Shown piece by piece: positions 8,025 through 16,870 of a DNA stretch of 64,000 nucleotides; within the stretch, counting starts at the first letter, position 1, and each line of letters starts with the position of its first letter. Both the position numbers and the translations under genes were made by a program. Source of the DNA: Oculatella sp. LEGE 06141. GTDB taxonomy: Bacteria > Cyanobacteriota > Cyanobacteriia > Elainellales > Elainellaceae. The notes beneath the pieces are model-generated. The model saw only the letters and a program-made list of their open reading frames with translations. It had not been told where the DNA came from and ran no database searches. Location of the stretch: positions 62,001 to 126,000 of the forward strand of contig NZ_JADEWO010000012.1 of NCBI RefSeq assembly GCF_015207605.1. Direction: 5' to 3'.

Positions 8025-9602
8025 TTAGGGCAATCCTTCCCACCCCAGCGGCGGGTTATTTGTCCATAGTTCGAACCGCTTTATCTCTTCTGTAAACGTT
8101 CGTCCATCCAGCATCGTTCTGCCTTCTGTCGTTAAAGATGCGGTTCTAGCCATGAGTGTGGCATAAGCCGGATATACATCTGTGGCTGTTTTCCTCAGCG
8201 GCGTTGGTGTCCGTTCCTCTTCCGAGACTGTAAGCCTTAAAATTTCAGCCGTTGACAATGCCGCTAACCTCAACAGGGTATTTTCTGCCATCTCTTTTGT
8301 GGCCGCGTTGACATGCATCTGTCGCTGATTGTCCAGCGTCGCCACTGCCTTAAAACGCCCCCAAGTGAACGGCTGTGCTGCTGTTTTGATTTCATCCCAG
8401 GTTAGCCCCCGGCGCGCGTCTGGAATGGCACAGCAAACCTCCTTCGCCCGTGAGCCGTCTGGATTCTTCCAGGGTGGCCGCGATCGTCCCTTGAACAGTA
8501 GGACAAGCTTTCGTAGCTGGGGGCGCGCTCGGATGTATTCGTCAACGGGTTGCGAGATGATGCTGCCCATATCTCTGTTGTGCACCAGGCGTTGCTGATT
8601 GATCAGCCCCATAACAGCAGGTTCTAGCAACTTTTGAGGCACGTCCTGAAACACTAAAACCTCATCAGACCGGACATCGGGCTTGATTTCTAATGTCTTA
8701 TCTGGCCCAAATTGCTCCTTCTGCACAACTCTAGTTTGTTGGAAGGCTTCATCCAGTTCCTGGGCGATGATAAACCCGCTTTCCATAAATGAATCCCAGC
8801 TTTCCTCTAGCAGGTTTTCAATGAAGGTCTGAACAATGGCGTTGTCGATGTCTTGAACCGCACTATCCATCGTTGCATTGAAGGAGTAGTCCGGCCCGCC
8901 TTCAGCCCCCCACTGACGGCGGATAAAGTCGCTGGTTCCCTCCCCAAACACACTCTCTAACAAGTCTCGCGGCGCGGTTTTCAGCAACCTACGAAACTGC
9001 ATATAGCCGCTAATTAGGAATGAATTAGCCAATGCTCCAGCCGTCTGCCCTAGTGCCGATCGGAGCTGGGGCAACAGTTCCTCTATGCTTTCGGTCGTGA
9101 CGCTTCCCGCGATTGATTTAGCCAGAAACGAGCCACCAATAACAGGACAGAAAAACCCAATAGAGTAGCCTACGCCGATTCCCGCAGCCCAGCCGATTCC
9201 TTGCCCGATCAAACTTCCCCATACGCTAGCAAGGGCTACATTTTGGCTATCCAACATTGATTGAAGCTGTAAATCTGAAGCATTCCAGTTGAACGCTTTA
9301 ATTTGCTCAAAGCGGCCTGACAGCCACCCCCAGGCGGCTGTCAAGCTAAACTTTGCAATCCCAAAGATTTTTCCAATAAATCCGATAAACGTCTTTGCGG
9401 AGTCCCATAGCCAACCGAGAAACCCCCCGTCCTCATCGGTCTGGCTATCAATGCGCGCGATCGGGTTGATTTTCCTGATATCAGGGTTAAGGATCTTTGA
9501 ATCCCCCAATGAACCCAGGACACCACTGCCAGTGATGCCCTTGCTGCTGTTCCACCGAATTGCTCTTGAGAGTAATTGATTGGGTTTAAGCTCCAGAACC
9601 AT
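8025..9602 (-). CDS. Large hypothetical protein with glycine-rich hydrophobic core
   Basis: 525 residues. The N-terminal third has aromatic hydrophobic helices (FLGWLWDSAKTFIGFIGKIF, about 58-77) and then a long Gly/Ile/Ala stretch (IGWAAGIGVGYSIGFF, about 133-148) that could be one or two membrane-inserting helices with glycine-zipper spacing. The middle and end are soluble, charged and helical. No signal peptide. It starts exactly where the 705-residue gene ends (one-base overlap), so the two are coupled. Hydrophobic cores like this occur in membrane-penetrating or pore-forming virion proteins, but the family is unknown to me. Confidence 0.65.
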   Translation of the reverse strand: MVLELKPNQLLSRAIRWNSSKGITGSGVLGSLGDSKILNPDIRKINPIARIDSQTDEDGGFLGWLWDSAKTFIGFIGKIFGIAKFSLTAAWGWLSGRFEQIKAFNWNASDLQLQSMLDSQNVALASVWGSLIGQGIGWAAGIGVGYSIGFFCPVIGGSFLAKSIAGSVTTESIEELLPQLRSALGQTAGALANSFLISGYMQFRRLLKTAPRDLLESVFGEGTSDFIRRQWGAEGGPDYSFNATMDSAVQDIDNAIVQTFIENLLEESWDSFMESGFIIAQELDEAFQQTRVVQKEQFGPDKTLEIKPDVRSDEVLVFQDVPQKLLEPAVMGLINQQRLVHNRDMGSIISQPVDEYIRARPQLRKLVLLFKGRSRPPWKNPDGSRAKEVCCAIPDARRGLTWDEIKTAAQPFTWGRFKAVATLDNQRQMHVNAATKEMAENTLLRLAALSTAEILRLTVSEEERTPTPLRKTATDVYPAYATLMARTASLTTEGRTMLDGRTFTEEIKRFELWTNNPPLGWEGLP

Positions 9603-11716
9603 CAGTCTTCCCCTTCCGTTGGTTCATCCCCTACTGTTTTATCTACAACACTGGGTTGTGGATTGAACGGGGAAGCATTATTAAATCGGGCGTTAGGACT
9701 ATTGATGTATTGGACAAACGCTTGCCAGCGGCCCTCTAAATCGCTATCGCCATCAGCAAACAATGACTCAATCTGATTCTGTAATCCGCTGATTTGCGAA
9801 CCATTTCGCATGAACACGGCCTTAATTATTCCAGCGCTAAATGATAAGCGCATTAGATAATTAGCGACGGTTTCTTTATCCTCATTCTCCCAACCAATGA
9901 TCTGACTATAAGACTCATTCAATAGATTTTGAATAGAGTCGAGATGGCTTGGATCGAAAGCGTAGCCAATAGTTCGCGGCTTAGGGTTTCCTTTGTATCC
10001 TAAAAACGCGCTAATTCCCTTGGCATGATCTTGAGTGATCAATGAAGAATTCTTTACTGAGATCAATTCAGCCGCTAAGCGAGTCAGAAAGTTAATTGAT
10101 AAGTCCGTGTTGCTGGTAGCTGTCTGTGTCAGGCCGTATAACTCAGCCAATGTTTCAGAGATGTTTGGAAGTTCGATTGCTGTTTCTTCCTCTCCATCCT
10201 GAAAACTCATCTTGATTGGGAATTGCCCGATCAACGCATCAAACTGCTTGATGAACCAGGCGGTTAGCTCTAACTCTGTCTTCAGTTCCTCCGGTTCGGC
10301 TCCATCGGAATAAGCCAATAGGGTAGAGGGTAATTTTGCGGGTAAATCCTGGTATCCCGCCTTAAAGTAGTTCGATGCTCCAACCGCACCGATCAATTGG
10401 ATCATGTTGTAGATGTCTATCTCTTCCCCTTCTGGGGTAGGGTAGACACTCTCTCCCAGAGTTTTGATCAGCTCATCTGGATTGATTTTGATTTTAGGGA
10501 GATCCGCAGGTTCAAAGCCCAAAATTTTATAGATGGGCTTCAACTTCCGATCGATCAATCGGGCGATATCTTCACAACTGCAACATGCCATATCAGGAGG
10601 GTTTGGGGGAATAGGTGGAGGTGGGGAAGGTGGGCCGCAAACATAGCCATAGAATGCCCGTGTGCCATCAGCGTAAACATGCGGCTCAACCTTCCCCGCT
10701 TGAACCACGCTATAGATCACTGTGATCGGCGCGCGCATGATAAATCGTGGCACCGCTTCATCGTAGAAATAGGTGGGAATGCCGTTAAAGTCCAGACGTT
10801 CCCCAGGCGCGTTATAGAACAGCTCGTCATGTGGTTTTCGGTGGCTGGCAACCCCAGGGAATAAAAAGCTGGGGCGGTTGGTAAACACCGCGTCTGTAAA
10901 GAATCCTGCTTCCCATTTAAAGATCCGGGTTCGCTGGGTTGTCTGGTTGGTGAACTCGTAAGGGTACTGCCCCAAACCACCACTGACTAAAAAGATGTCG
11001 TACCACGGCACACCATCAAAATTGGTATATGAGTATCTGTACTTCAACCCCACGATCGGCCCGTAGGCTGGGATGATGTAATCTCTCAGATCGGTTGTTC
11101 CAGTCGGGTTCCATGCATTCAGCGCTGGGCTATCAGGCATTGGTAGCTTTTCATGCGGCAACCGATAAACAGAGTTCCTGACGTAGACGAAATAGCGACA
11201 ATTGGCGATCCATCCTTCCCCGGTATTGTTCGGCTGGTCAAACTCAACCGGATTCCCCGGCGGTGGCCCGTCTGGAATTGGCGGGATAGGGTTCTCTTTG
11301 GGTGGGTCGATACAATTCGCTTTCCGGTAACTGATGCAAACGTTGGGCGTTGCCGCGCCGAATAGCCGCCCCTCGAAGCACAACCAGCATTCACAGTTAT
11401 TGCAGCCGGCGCTGGTAACTTTGAGCTGAGCTGGAGGATTAATCCCCGGAATCGGCGTAGGGGGAAGCGGTGGTGTCCCTCCACAGAAAGGGGAACTGGG
11501 GTAATGTTCGCAATCGGTTGGATCAACTGGGCGATCGGGCGGCGGATCGATTCTGAATCCAGCATCATCCCCCAGCGGCCTGGGTGGTTCCGCATCTGGC
11601 CCAACATGGAACGGCCCCACGTCAAAGGTAGGATTCTCGATTGGGTCTTGCCCCCCTGTATCTCCCAGCGATCGCGGATCAGTTGCTGGGCGCGGTGGCC
11701 GCCCAGCCCTAACCAT
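9602..11716 (-). CDS. Large proline- and cysteine-rich hypothetical protein
   Basis: About 704 residues with ATG at 11716. The first 110 residues are Pro/Gly/Asp-rich and probably disordered. A cysteine cluster follows (CNNCECWLCF near 105-114 and two later Cys), which could bind metal or form disulfides. The middle is aromatic and beta-rich; a poly-proline linker (SPPPPIPPNPP, about 365-375) leads to ACCSC (about 379-383) and a helical C-terminal half of about 320 residues. No signal peptide, no enzyme motif. Its modular, multi-linker plan and place in the late operon suggest a structural or adhesion component; the family is unknown. Confidence 0.65.
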   Translation of the reverse strand: MVRAGRPPRPATDPRSLGDTGGQDPIENPTFDVGPFHVGPDAEPPRPLGDDAGFRIDPPPDRPVDPTDCEHYPSSPFCGGTPPLPPTPIPGINPPAQLKVTSAGCNNCECWLCFEGRLFGAATPNVCISYRKANCIDPPKENPIPPIPDGPPPGNPVEFDQPNNTGEGWIANCRYFVYVRNSVYRLPHEKLPMPDSPALNAWNPTGTTDLRDYIIPAYGPIVGLKYRYSYTNFDGVPWYDIFLVSGGLGQYPYEFTNQTTQRTRIFKWEAGFFTDAVFTNRPSFLFPGVASHRKPHDELFYNAPGERLDFNGIPTYFYDEAVPRFIMRAPITVIYSVVQAGKVEPHVYADGTRAFYGYVCGPPSPPPPIPPNPPDMACCSCEDIARLIDRKLKPIYKILGFEPADLPKIKINPDELIKTLGESVYPTPEGEEIDIYNMIQLIGAVGASNYFKAGYQDLPAKLPSTLLAYSDGAEPEELKTELELTAWFIKQFDALIGQFPIKMSFQDGEEETAIELPNISETLAELYGLTQTATSNTDLSINFLTRLAAELISVKNSSLITQDHAKGISAFLGYKGNPKPRTIGYAFDPSHLDSIQNLLNESYSQIIGWENEDKETVANYLMRLSFSAGIIKAVFMRNGSQISGLQNQIESLFADGDSDLEGRWQAFVQYINSPNARFNNASPFNPQPSVVDKTVGDEPTEGED

Positions 11717-11906
11717 CAATCACCCCAACCCGATCGGGTCTGATGAGATAGGGCACGACTAGCGGCCCTCTTTCTTCCCGCCGTCGTGCTGTTGCCTCTA
11801 ACAGCCGCTCCTGTTGCCGCCCAATGTGGTGCGGTCGATGTCGCCTTACCCCTCTAATTTGGGCTTGAGAGAATCGATCTCGATCGGGCCTGGATGAATA
11901 ACGCAT
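11709..11906 (-). CDS. Possible small arginine-rich protein bridging two late genes
   Basis: An open frame of up to 65 residues fills the 130-base gap between the glycosyltransferase-like gene and the 705-residue gene. Its stop overlaps the next start in a coupled arrangement (ATG and TAG within eight bases). The part that does not overlap another gene is rich in Arg and Glu and ends in VVPYLIRPDRVG. The ATG at 11906 lies inside the upstream gene and has no Shine-Dalgarno, so the start is uncertain. Kept because late genes here are otherwise packed without gaps. Confidence 0.35.
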   Translation of the reverse strand: MRYSSRPDRDRFSQAQIRGVRRHRPHHIGRQQERLLEATARRREERGPLVVPYLIRPDRVGVIDG

Positions 11907-12589
11907 TTAACAGGATGAACAAAACAATAGTTTTCTAGGGAGTCAATCGATTGAGATATCAGCCATTTATGCAAGTCTGTTGCATGGGAGAAACAGGCGG
12001 CTATCTGCCAATCGTCAACAGTAAACCCTAGTTTAGCTATAACATCTGAAAGAATGATATCGGTTGCTGCTAATGGCTCATTCTGCAATATTTCTTCAGC
12101 CTGTCGATAATGATCAGCAAAGCGCTGATAACCATAGGAAGTCTGTTTATAAATTTCACTTTCAAGTAGTTTAGATTCTAATATCAGTTTGGCGGCGTTT
12201 CGGCTGAAACCCATTGCCCCACCCTGATAGTAAGGGCGCTTCCCCCCTTGATAGCGCGCGAATACATCCGCATCCGGTAAGGTTTCAAGCCGACGTAGGA
12301 TTACAGTATCCGGCTCAATTCTAATCAGGAATTCTGCCCTGGATAGCTTCAAAAATAATTGAAGCATTGTGATAGACCATAGCCCCCCATAGTTTAAGGT
12401 CTTGATTCGATCGCCTTGAACATACTGGGTTTTATTCTCAATACAAAACCGCTCAAACGTGGCATCTAAAACCCCGTCTGAGCGGCAAATGATATCTGAG
12501 CTTTGATAGTGGTTTCTCAAAGCTACTATAGTTCGCTTGGCTAGTAGCTGATCATGGTAGGTTCCCAAATAAAAGCAAATGTTATGCAT
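11846..12589 (-). CDS. Glycosyltransferase-like protein, cargo of the element
   Basis: 247 residues. The fold looks like GT-A: an N-terminal strand-helix unit (ICFYLGTYHDQLLAKRTI), NYGGLWSITMLQLF, then RIEPDTVILRRL (about 95-106), where EPD stands in the place of a DxD metal motif, and later PYYQGGAMGFS, typical of acceptor-side loops. No membrane segment. It overlaps the following gene start by 8 bases, so it belongs to the leftward operon. Elements often carry such enzymes to alter surface glycans or decorate virion proteins; both are inference. Exact family not determined. Confidence 0.55.
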   Translation of the reverse strand: MHNICFYLGTYHDQLLAKRTIVALRNHYQSSDIICRSDGVLDATFERFCIENKTQYVQGDRIKTLNYGGLWSITMLQLFLKLSRAEFLIRIEPDTVILRRLETLPDADVFARYQGGKRPYYQGGAMGFSRNAAKLILESKLLESEIYKQTSYGYQRFADHYRQAEEILQNEPLAATDIILSDVIAKLGFTVDDWQIAACFSHATDLHKWLISQSIDSLENYCFVHPVKCVIHPGPIEIDSLKPKLEG

Positions 12590-13187
12590 TGACGATTCTT
12601 AAACGGCCTAAAGAGAAGGGTTCCAGGATTCGCACCGAGCGAATGTTGCTGTAATATTCCCCGTTCATCCCTTTGAAGTCGTTTGCCATTTCGATCACTT
12701 CGGCGGCTGATGTCGGCTGGCTTCCAACTAATTCCAGCCGTTGGTCATGCAATGGTTTGTCGCTGCCCCCGTAGGCATCTTCCCCGCTAATGAGAAACGT
12801 AAAAATTCCTGCTCCCATCTGGGTGATCTGTTCTGTGAAGTTGATCGGTGCGCCGACACCCCAGTCATCGCCCCCAATCCAGATGTTGACTAATTCTGAA
12901 GACAAGGCAATATTGCTCAAACTGGCGTTAGAAAGGGGATGCCAGTACAGCCCGATCGATGTGATTGTGTTTGGGCTGTTTGCGGCATAGGGCGCGGTTT
13001 CTAGTGCCCAATCAAAAATCTGAGGATAGCAAGGACTCCAGGCCCCCGCCGTCGTTCCCGTTCCGATAAATAAAACCCCATTATGGAATCGTGTTTGCCC
13101 CACAAAACTGGGCGCGGTGGGCGGTGCGCCCAGCGTTAATTTTGTTTCGTGGAGATCAGCTCCAGACAATTCTGAATGTTTAGGCAC
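12582..13187 (-). CDS. Hypothetical beta-rich protein
   Basis: 201 residues, rich in Ser, Thr, Asn and Gly with alternating hydrophobic strands; PSFVGQTRFHNGVLFIGTGT (about 25-44) resembles the capping repeats of phage fibre and appendage proteins. No signal peptide or membrane segment. It overlaps both neighbours by 8 bases, so three genes in a row are coupled. Likely part of the same particle or surface structure as the genes around it, by context only. Confidence 0.6.
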   Translation of the reverse strand: MPKHSELSGADLHETKLTLGAPPTAPSFVGQTRFHNGVLFIGTGTTAGAWSPCYPQIFDWALETAPYAANSPNTITSIGLYWHPLSNASLSNIALSSELVNIWIGGDDWGVGAPINFTEQITQMGAGIFTFLISGEDAYGGSDKPLHDQRLELVGSQPTSAAEVIEMANDFKGMNGEYYSNIRSVRILEPFSLGRLRIVNA

Positions 13188-13833
13188 TTGTAACCAGTTC
13201 CCCCGCGTTGTTGGTGATCACCTGTCCAGCTTCATCTGTAACAACATTTCCTGTGGCTGTCGAGCCACCGCTGCCGCCGCCGCCAAACACATTAACGATT
13301 AAGCTGGGGGCTGTGTTTTCGGCTTCCTCCACCGAACTTCCAAAAATCGAGACTGAATCTGTCCCTGTGAGCAGACCGTATCCAACCCCCCGAACCTGAA
13401 CCGATAAAACGGCATCTGAAGCTATATCGCAAGCGGCGGCATCTGTTAAATAGTACAGAATGTCTATGTTGTAATAGGGACGGCGATTATAAAGACTAAT
13501 TGAGCCGATTCTCAACGGCTCAGAATCGGACGATCTGAGAAATAGATCCATCATTTTCTTAGGTGCCCCGGCATCAAGTTGCCGTAGCAGGGTGTTCAAT
13601 TCACCGTCGCTCATCCCCGGCTCGCGCGCGGGGAATTCAACGGGCGAAACACTACTTATATCAACCGCAATTCTTAGTGACGTAATAAAGCCTGAATAGC
13701 GCACATCTGGCTTAAGACTTTGAGTGTTTAAAGTTCCAGGTTGATAAAGGTCTATCAACTGATTTGTTGCAGTCGCATCCAGCCGCTTCAAAATGTTGAC
13801 GTTGCGAAAGAATCCATTACTAGTCCAACTCAT
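13180..13833 (-). CDS. Hypothetical structural-type protein with glycine-rich tail
   Basis: 217 residues. A mainly beta domain (about 1-180) is followed by a GGGGSGG linker near 185 and a short repeat, NVVTDEAGQVITNNAGELVT, at the end. Such tails (V-x-D-x-x-G-x-x-I/L) are seen at the ends of particle proteins where they act as trimerisation or docking tags. First of a run of coupled genes that continues leftwards. No family recognised. Confidence 0.6.
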   Translation of the reverse strand: MSWTSNGFFRNVNILKRLDATATNQLIDLYQPGTLNTQSLKPDVRYSGFITSLRIAVDISSVSPVEFPAREPGMSDGELNTLLRQLDAGAPKKMMDLFLRSSDSEPLRIGSISLYNRRPYYNIDILYYLTDAAACDIASDAVLSVQVRGVGYGLLTGTDSVSIFGSSVEEAENTAPSLIVNVFGGGGSGGSTATGNVVTDEAGQVITNNAGELVTSA

Positions 13834-13848
13834 GCAAACCCGCTACTC

Positions 13849-14421
13849 TTATTCATTCAAACCGTTGTAGCGTACATTCCTTGTTTTTGATGCGATCGCC
13901 ATCAAGCGACGCTCAACTAAATGCGCGACCTGGTAGAGGTAGGCCGCGCAAACTAGCCAAGAAATGCCCAATAAGCCCATAAATCCATCTTCATTCCCGT
14001 GAATGATGGATGCCGTGGGTGAAAAATCAATATTAAAAAAGCGGTAAGTTACGGTTGCTATGCCAATCATAGAAAGTGTGGAAACAGACATCACTAGCCA
14101 GCTTTGTAACCCTTCCCACCAACTAATTAAACCAGGTAAAAATCCTTTAACTTTTCCTATTTCTGGCGATTGCAGCTTAGGAGCCATCTTCCCAATTCCT
14201 AAATGAATGAAGTGGTGAAATAGAGCAATCACTGGGATGGGAGACAGTAGCGCAACAACCCCAAATAGGATGAATGGTTCAGGGCTATCAGCAAACTCAG
14301 AAAAGTTAAATCCAACGTCAAAAAGCTTGTCTGAAATGTAGCTGGTTGCAACCGTTAAAAATAGCAGTAGAACAGCATTGAGCCATGAGCTAGGGAAGGG
14401 AAACCATGTAGGAAACTTCAT
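13849..14421 (-). CDS. Integral membrane protein of the element
   Basis: 190 residues with about four transmembrane helices (near residues 10-32, 48-72, 98-120 and 145-166) and a basic C-terminus. The ATG at 14421 is preferred because the longer frame to 14457 runs into a hairpin. The stop lies 15 bases before the next gene, so it probably heads the transcript that follows. Topology would suit a small carrier, immunity or holin-type protein, but I see no family motif. Confidence 0.65.
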   Translation of the reverse strand: MKFPTWFPFPSSWLNAVLLLFLTVATSYISDKLFDVGFNFSEFADSPEPFILFGVVALLSPIPVIALFHHFIHLGIGKMAPKLQSPEIGKVKGFLPGLISWWEGLQSWLVMSVSTLSMIGIATVTYRFFNIDFSPTASIIHGNEDGFMGLLGISWLVCAAYLYQVAHLVERRLMAIASKTRNVRYNGLNE

Positions 14422-14446
14422 GTTAGTCTCGCAATAGAAAACTACT

Positions 14447-14479
14447 AAGCCATCCAACAGGTTTGTTAGATGGCTTTTT
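14447..14479. terminator. Hairpin before the membrane-protein gene
   Basis: AAGCCATC plus AACA pairs with TGTT plus GATGGCTT with one mismatch; TTTTTC follows on the plus strand. In the leftward direction it sits in the leader of the membrane-protein gene, so it could be an attenuator or a bidirectional terminator. Confidence 0.5.
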
Positions 14480-14505
14480 CTAAAGTGCCCAGTCCTATGG
14501 ATATG

Positions 14506-14534
14506 AAAAACCCTGATGCGATCGCACCAGGGCT
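14506..14534 (-). terminator. Rho-independent terminator after the 14560-15108 gene
   Basis: On the minus strand CCCTGGTGCG pairs with CGCATCAGGG around a HIP1 site and is followed at once by TTTTT. This is the clearest terminator of the left arm. It separates the first block of left-arm genes (14560-16738) from the coupled block after it. Confidence 0.75.
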
Positions 14535-14559
14535 TACTTGAGTGGGATGTAATTGGGAG

Positions 14560-15108
14560 TTAGACAACAACCAGTGCAGGTTCTTGCTTACACCAGCAGA
14601 TTACAACGTCCTTGAATGACTGTGGAGCTGATGCTGATACCAATTCAAAGGACTGGAAGTATTTCAGCGTCCAATCTTCAAAGATGTTATTTAACGGAAT
14701 GTTGAGCGGTGTTTCTACTGCTATCCCGTAACGGTTTGTTCCATCTTCATTAAGCGCCAAGGTGCCGTTGGTCAGCGCTGGGATGTAGAGGACTTGAGGT
14801 TGACCCCCACTCCAATCAGGTCTTTGTGGAACGGCTCCATCAGGAGTGCAGATGGCGATATGAACTGCTTTAGTTGCACCAGGCGTTGATTGAAGCGCTT
14901 GATAGGTTTGAACCTGAGCGATCGTCCACTGATTACCATTCAGATGATGGTTAGTTCCCAGTTCTGGCGGTTGTTCTGAAAACTGAAAAATATAGTCCTC
15001 AAACGAACCAATAGGCTCATCATCTGGGATGTCTTCAGCCTTCACGTCTGGAGGAAGTTGCCCCGGCGGGTAGACCAGAACAAATTTTACAAGATGGGTT
15101 GTTGTCAT
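14560..15108 (-). CDS. Hypothetical protein directly before a strong terminator
   Basis: 182 residues, acidic, no signal peptide, with a Pro-rich N-terminal part (YPPGQLPPDV) and beta-type segments. It lies 2 bases after the exported small protein gene and directly before the strong terminator, so it is the last gene of a separate transcript unit. An abundant structural protein would fit such a position but cannot be shown from sequence. No family recognised. Confidence 0.6.
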   Translation of the reverse strand: MTTTHLVKFVLVYPPGQLPPDVKAEDIPDDEPIGSFEDYIFQFSEQPPELGTNHHLNGNQWTIAQVQTYQALQSTPGATKAVHIAICTPDGAVPQRPDWSGGQPQVLYIPALTNGTLALNEDGTNRYGIAVETPLNIPLNNIFEDWTLKYFQSFELVSASAPQSFKDVVICWCKQEPALVVV

Positions 15109-15110
15109 AA

Positions 15111-15506
15111 CTAACTCCTGTAGGTTCTAACTTGGCAAACGTAACTACGACCGCGATTGTGAACAACTCCGACGTAGACCACCCCGTTTTGCTGAGCAAA
15201 CTCCTGACATTTGCTGATGGCTTCGCTGATGCTTCCAGCCCAAATAGTCTCTTCCCATTGTTCGGTTGAGCCTTCTGGGTTTTCAAGGTGGCCTGGCTCT
15301 CCATCGTGAGGGAAGTGCTGGGTAACACCTGATTGGGTCACTGCCCAATAGTAAACCCCTCCGAGTAGTACAACTGTAGCAGTGCAGGCAGCATTAGAAA
15401 AACAAGCTTGCACGGCTGGATTTACTGTCTGCGCTTCTACCTTCTTTGGCAGAGAGACGGCAACCAAAATAGTAGTTAGGGCGATCGCCCCAGTTTGTCT
15501 CAACAT
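15111..15506 (-). CDS. Small exported or membrane protein
   Basis: 131 residues from the ATG at 15506, chosen because the longer frame would overlap the upstream gene. A textbook signal peptide opens it (MLRQTGAIALTTILVAVSLP, ending at VEAQ near residue 25). Next come two cysteines (ACFSNAAC) and a second hydrophobic segment (ATVVLLGGVYYWAV, about 42-55), so the mature protein may span the membrane. The C-terminal half holds EAISKCQEFAQQNGV and another Cys. A short mature membrane protein with leader recalls small coat or pilin-like subunits, but homology is not evident. Confidence 0.62.
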   Translation of the reverse strand: MLRQTGAIALTTILVAVSLPKKVEAQTVNPAVQACFSNAACTATVVLLGGVYYWAVTQSGVTQHFPHDGEPGHLENPEGSTEQWEETIWAGSISEAISKCQEFAQQNGVVYVGVVHNRGRSYVCQVRTYRS

Positions 15507-15519
15507 GGTTTGAATCGCC

Positions 15520-16083
15520 TCAATTGCTGAGAGTATAGGATGTGGCCGTTTTGCCCTGGTACTCGATCGCAAGCCACCGAGTTGTTCCGCCGATTCTGTA
15601 ATAGTCTTTGTGTTCGTCTCTTTTGTTTGGTAACCCAAATCTGTCCTTGATGGACTCATATTGCTGAGGGAAAGCCAAATGAAGGATGGCGTTAATCTCC
15701 TCTGGATTCAGTTCGCCCAACCCGCCGTAAGATTGGGCATTTAAAGGTGGCTCTGTCCAACTCCCGAATGGGGCATGAGAGCCGGATGCCTGGGCTGGTG
15801 CGGTGTATGTGTAGTAAGACTCAGGGCAGCCTGTTATCAGGCCAGAGAGAGCGATCGCCCCTACCAGACAGAGACTCCGATAAACGGATTTGTCAACCTT
15901 TTGCCAGTCGCCGTTGTCGTCTTCGCTGTACCAGTCCTGGTTGCTGCTGCCGTCGCCCGGATCGGGTTTGGGGTTCCGGTGCCCCGATTCCTGAATGCGC
16001 TGTTGTTGCTGTGCTTGCAAATCGCAGTCGTTAGGAACGTCAGCACCAAGACCAGCATTAATCCGGCGTTTGAAAAATGTCAT
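15520..16083 (-). CDS. Membrane-anchored hypothetical protein with internal lipobox-like motif
   Basis: 187 residues from ATG 16083, which has an AAGGAG ribosome site just upstream. A Gln/Asp-rich soluble N-terminus of about 65 residues precedes one hydrophobic segment ending in LITGC (about 75-86), which looks like a lipobox although it is far from the start. The C-terminal domain contains NPEEINAILHLAFPQQYESI and a GGTTRWLAIEY strand pair. It may be a signal-anchored protein or have a shorter true start. It is followed after 13 bases by the exported small protein. Confidence 0.6.
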   Translation of the reverse strand: MTFFKRRINAGLGADVPNDCDLQAQQQQRIQESGHRNPKPDPGDGSSNQDWYSEDDNGDWQKVDKSVYRSLCLVGAIALSGLITGCPESYYTYTAPAQASGSHAPFGSWTEPPLNAQSYGGLGELNPEEINAILHLAFPQQYESIKDRFGLPNKRDEHKDYYRIGGTTRWLAIEYQGKTATSYTLSN

Positions 16084-16162
16084 GATTGAATTGCTCCTTG
16101 TGTTTCTAAAGGGAGTAATGCTGCCGGGGACGGGGTGAGATCTGTTCCCCGGCAGATCCTCA

Positions 16163-16738
16163 TCACTGATTGTTGAGATGTTGTTTTCTGAGTTGGTTGT
16201 AGACCTCCAGTTCTGATTGAGTTTCAAGCTTGAATCGTTGGATGCCGCGCACCGCACCACGGGCTTTATGCAAGTCCACTTCAGCCTGTGAGAAATTGGC
16301 ATCCACATCGGCAATTTGCCCTACGAACTCGTTAAGCTGTTCCAGCTCGTCAGCTAAGCGCTGCTGTAACTCGTTCCCTTTGGATTGCAGCATCGCTAAT
16401 GCGCCTCCGACCTGGTCGGGCATCAATTCAGCGTCAATCACACCAGCAGAAGCCCACTCATGGGAGTAACGACTTTTAGCGGATTGAACCCACTGTTCAG
16501 GGCTTTGCCCATCACGCTTAACGTTCTCAGCAAAGTCCTCAAACAGCGTGCGAGCCAGTTCTGTAAACCCTTGTTTGGTTTTGAGCAGAGGCTCTGGAGC
16601 TACTTTGGTAAGCCATGAGAACCATCGGGTTCTGATGGTGACTTCCTTAATTCCCAAGTCTTCATGCTCAATCGCAATTTGTTGGGCGCTGTAATGTGCG
16701 GATGGTGTGCGAGTGTTGTGCTCTGATACGTGCTCCAT
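16163..16738 (-). CDS. Coiled-coil hypothetical protein
   Basis: 191 residues, soluble. The middle reads FTELARTLFEDFAENVKRDG and looks helical; from about residue 110 onwards it is a continuous coiled coil (GNELQQRLADELEQLNEFVG ... ELEVYNQLRKQ). It is the first gene of the leftward arm, next to the regulator. Direct repeats of TGTGCG lie upstream (about 16819-16847) and may be operator sites. Scaffold- or clamp-like roles are possible; no family recognised. Confidence 0.6.
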   Translation of the reverse strand: MEHVSEHNTRTPSAHYSAQQIAIEHEDLGIKEVTIRTRWFSWLTKVAPEPLLKTKQGFTELARTLFEDFAENVKRDGQSPEQWVQSAKSRYSHEWASAGVIDAELMPDQVGGALAMLQSKGNELQQRLADELEQLNEFVGQIADVDANFSQAEVDLHKARGAVRGIQRFKLETQSELEVYNQLRKQHLNNQ

Positions 16739-16870
16739 ATGTACTAGTCCTGCTTAGAGAATGGCTCAAAGCCTTACAAATCAGGTGTTCAAGGTTTGTG
16801 CTGTTGCCGTGCAGACTGTGTGCGTTTGAATGTGCGCCAAGTGTGCGTTAAACCTCCTTTAAAGGAATGG

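Noticed and set aside
10397-10864. Rightward 155-codon frame inside the element
   Set aside because: Antisense to the 705-residue late gene, which is coupled to neighbours on both sides; no support for a gene on this strand.
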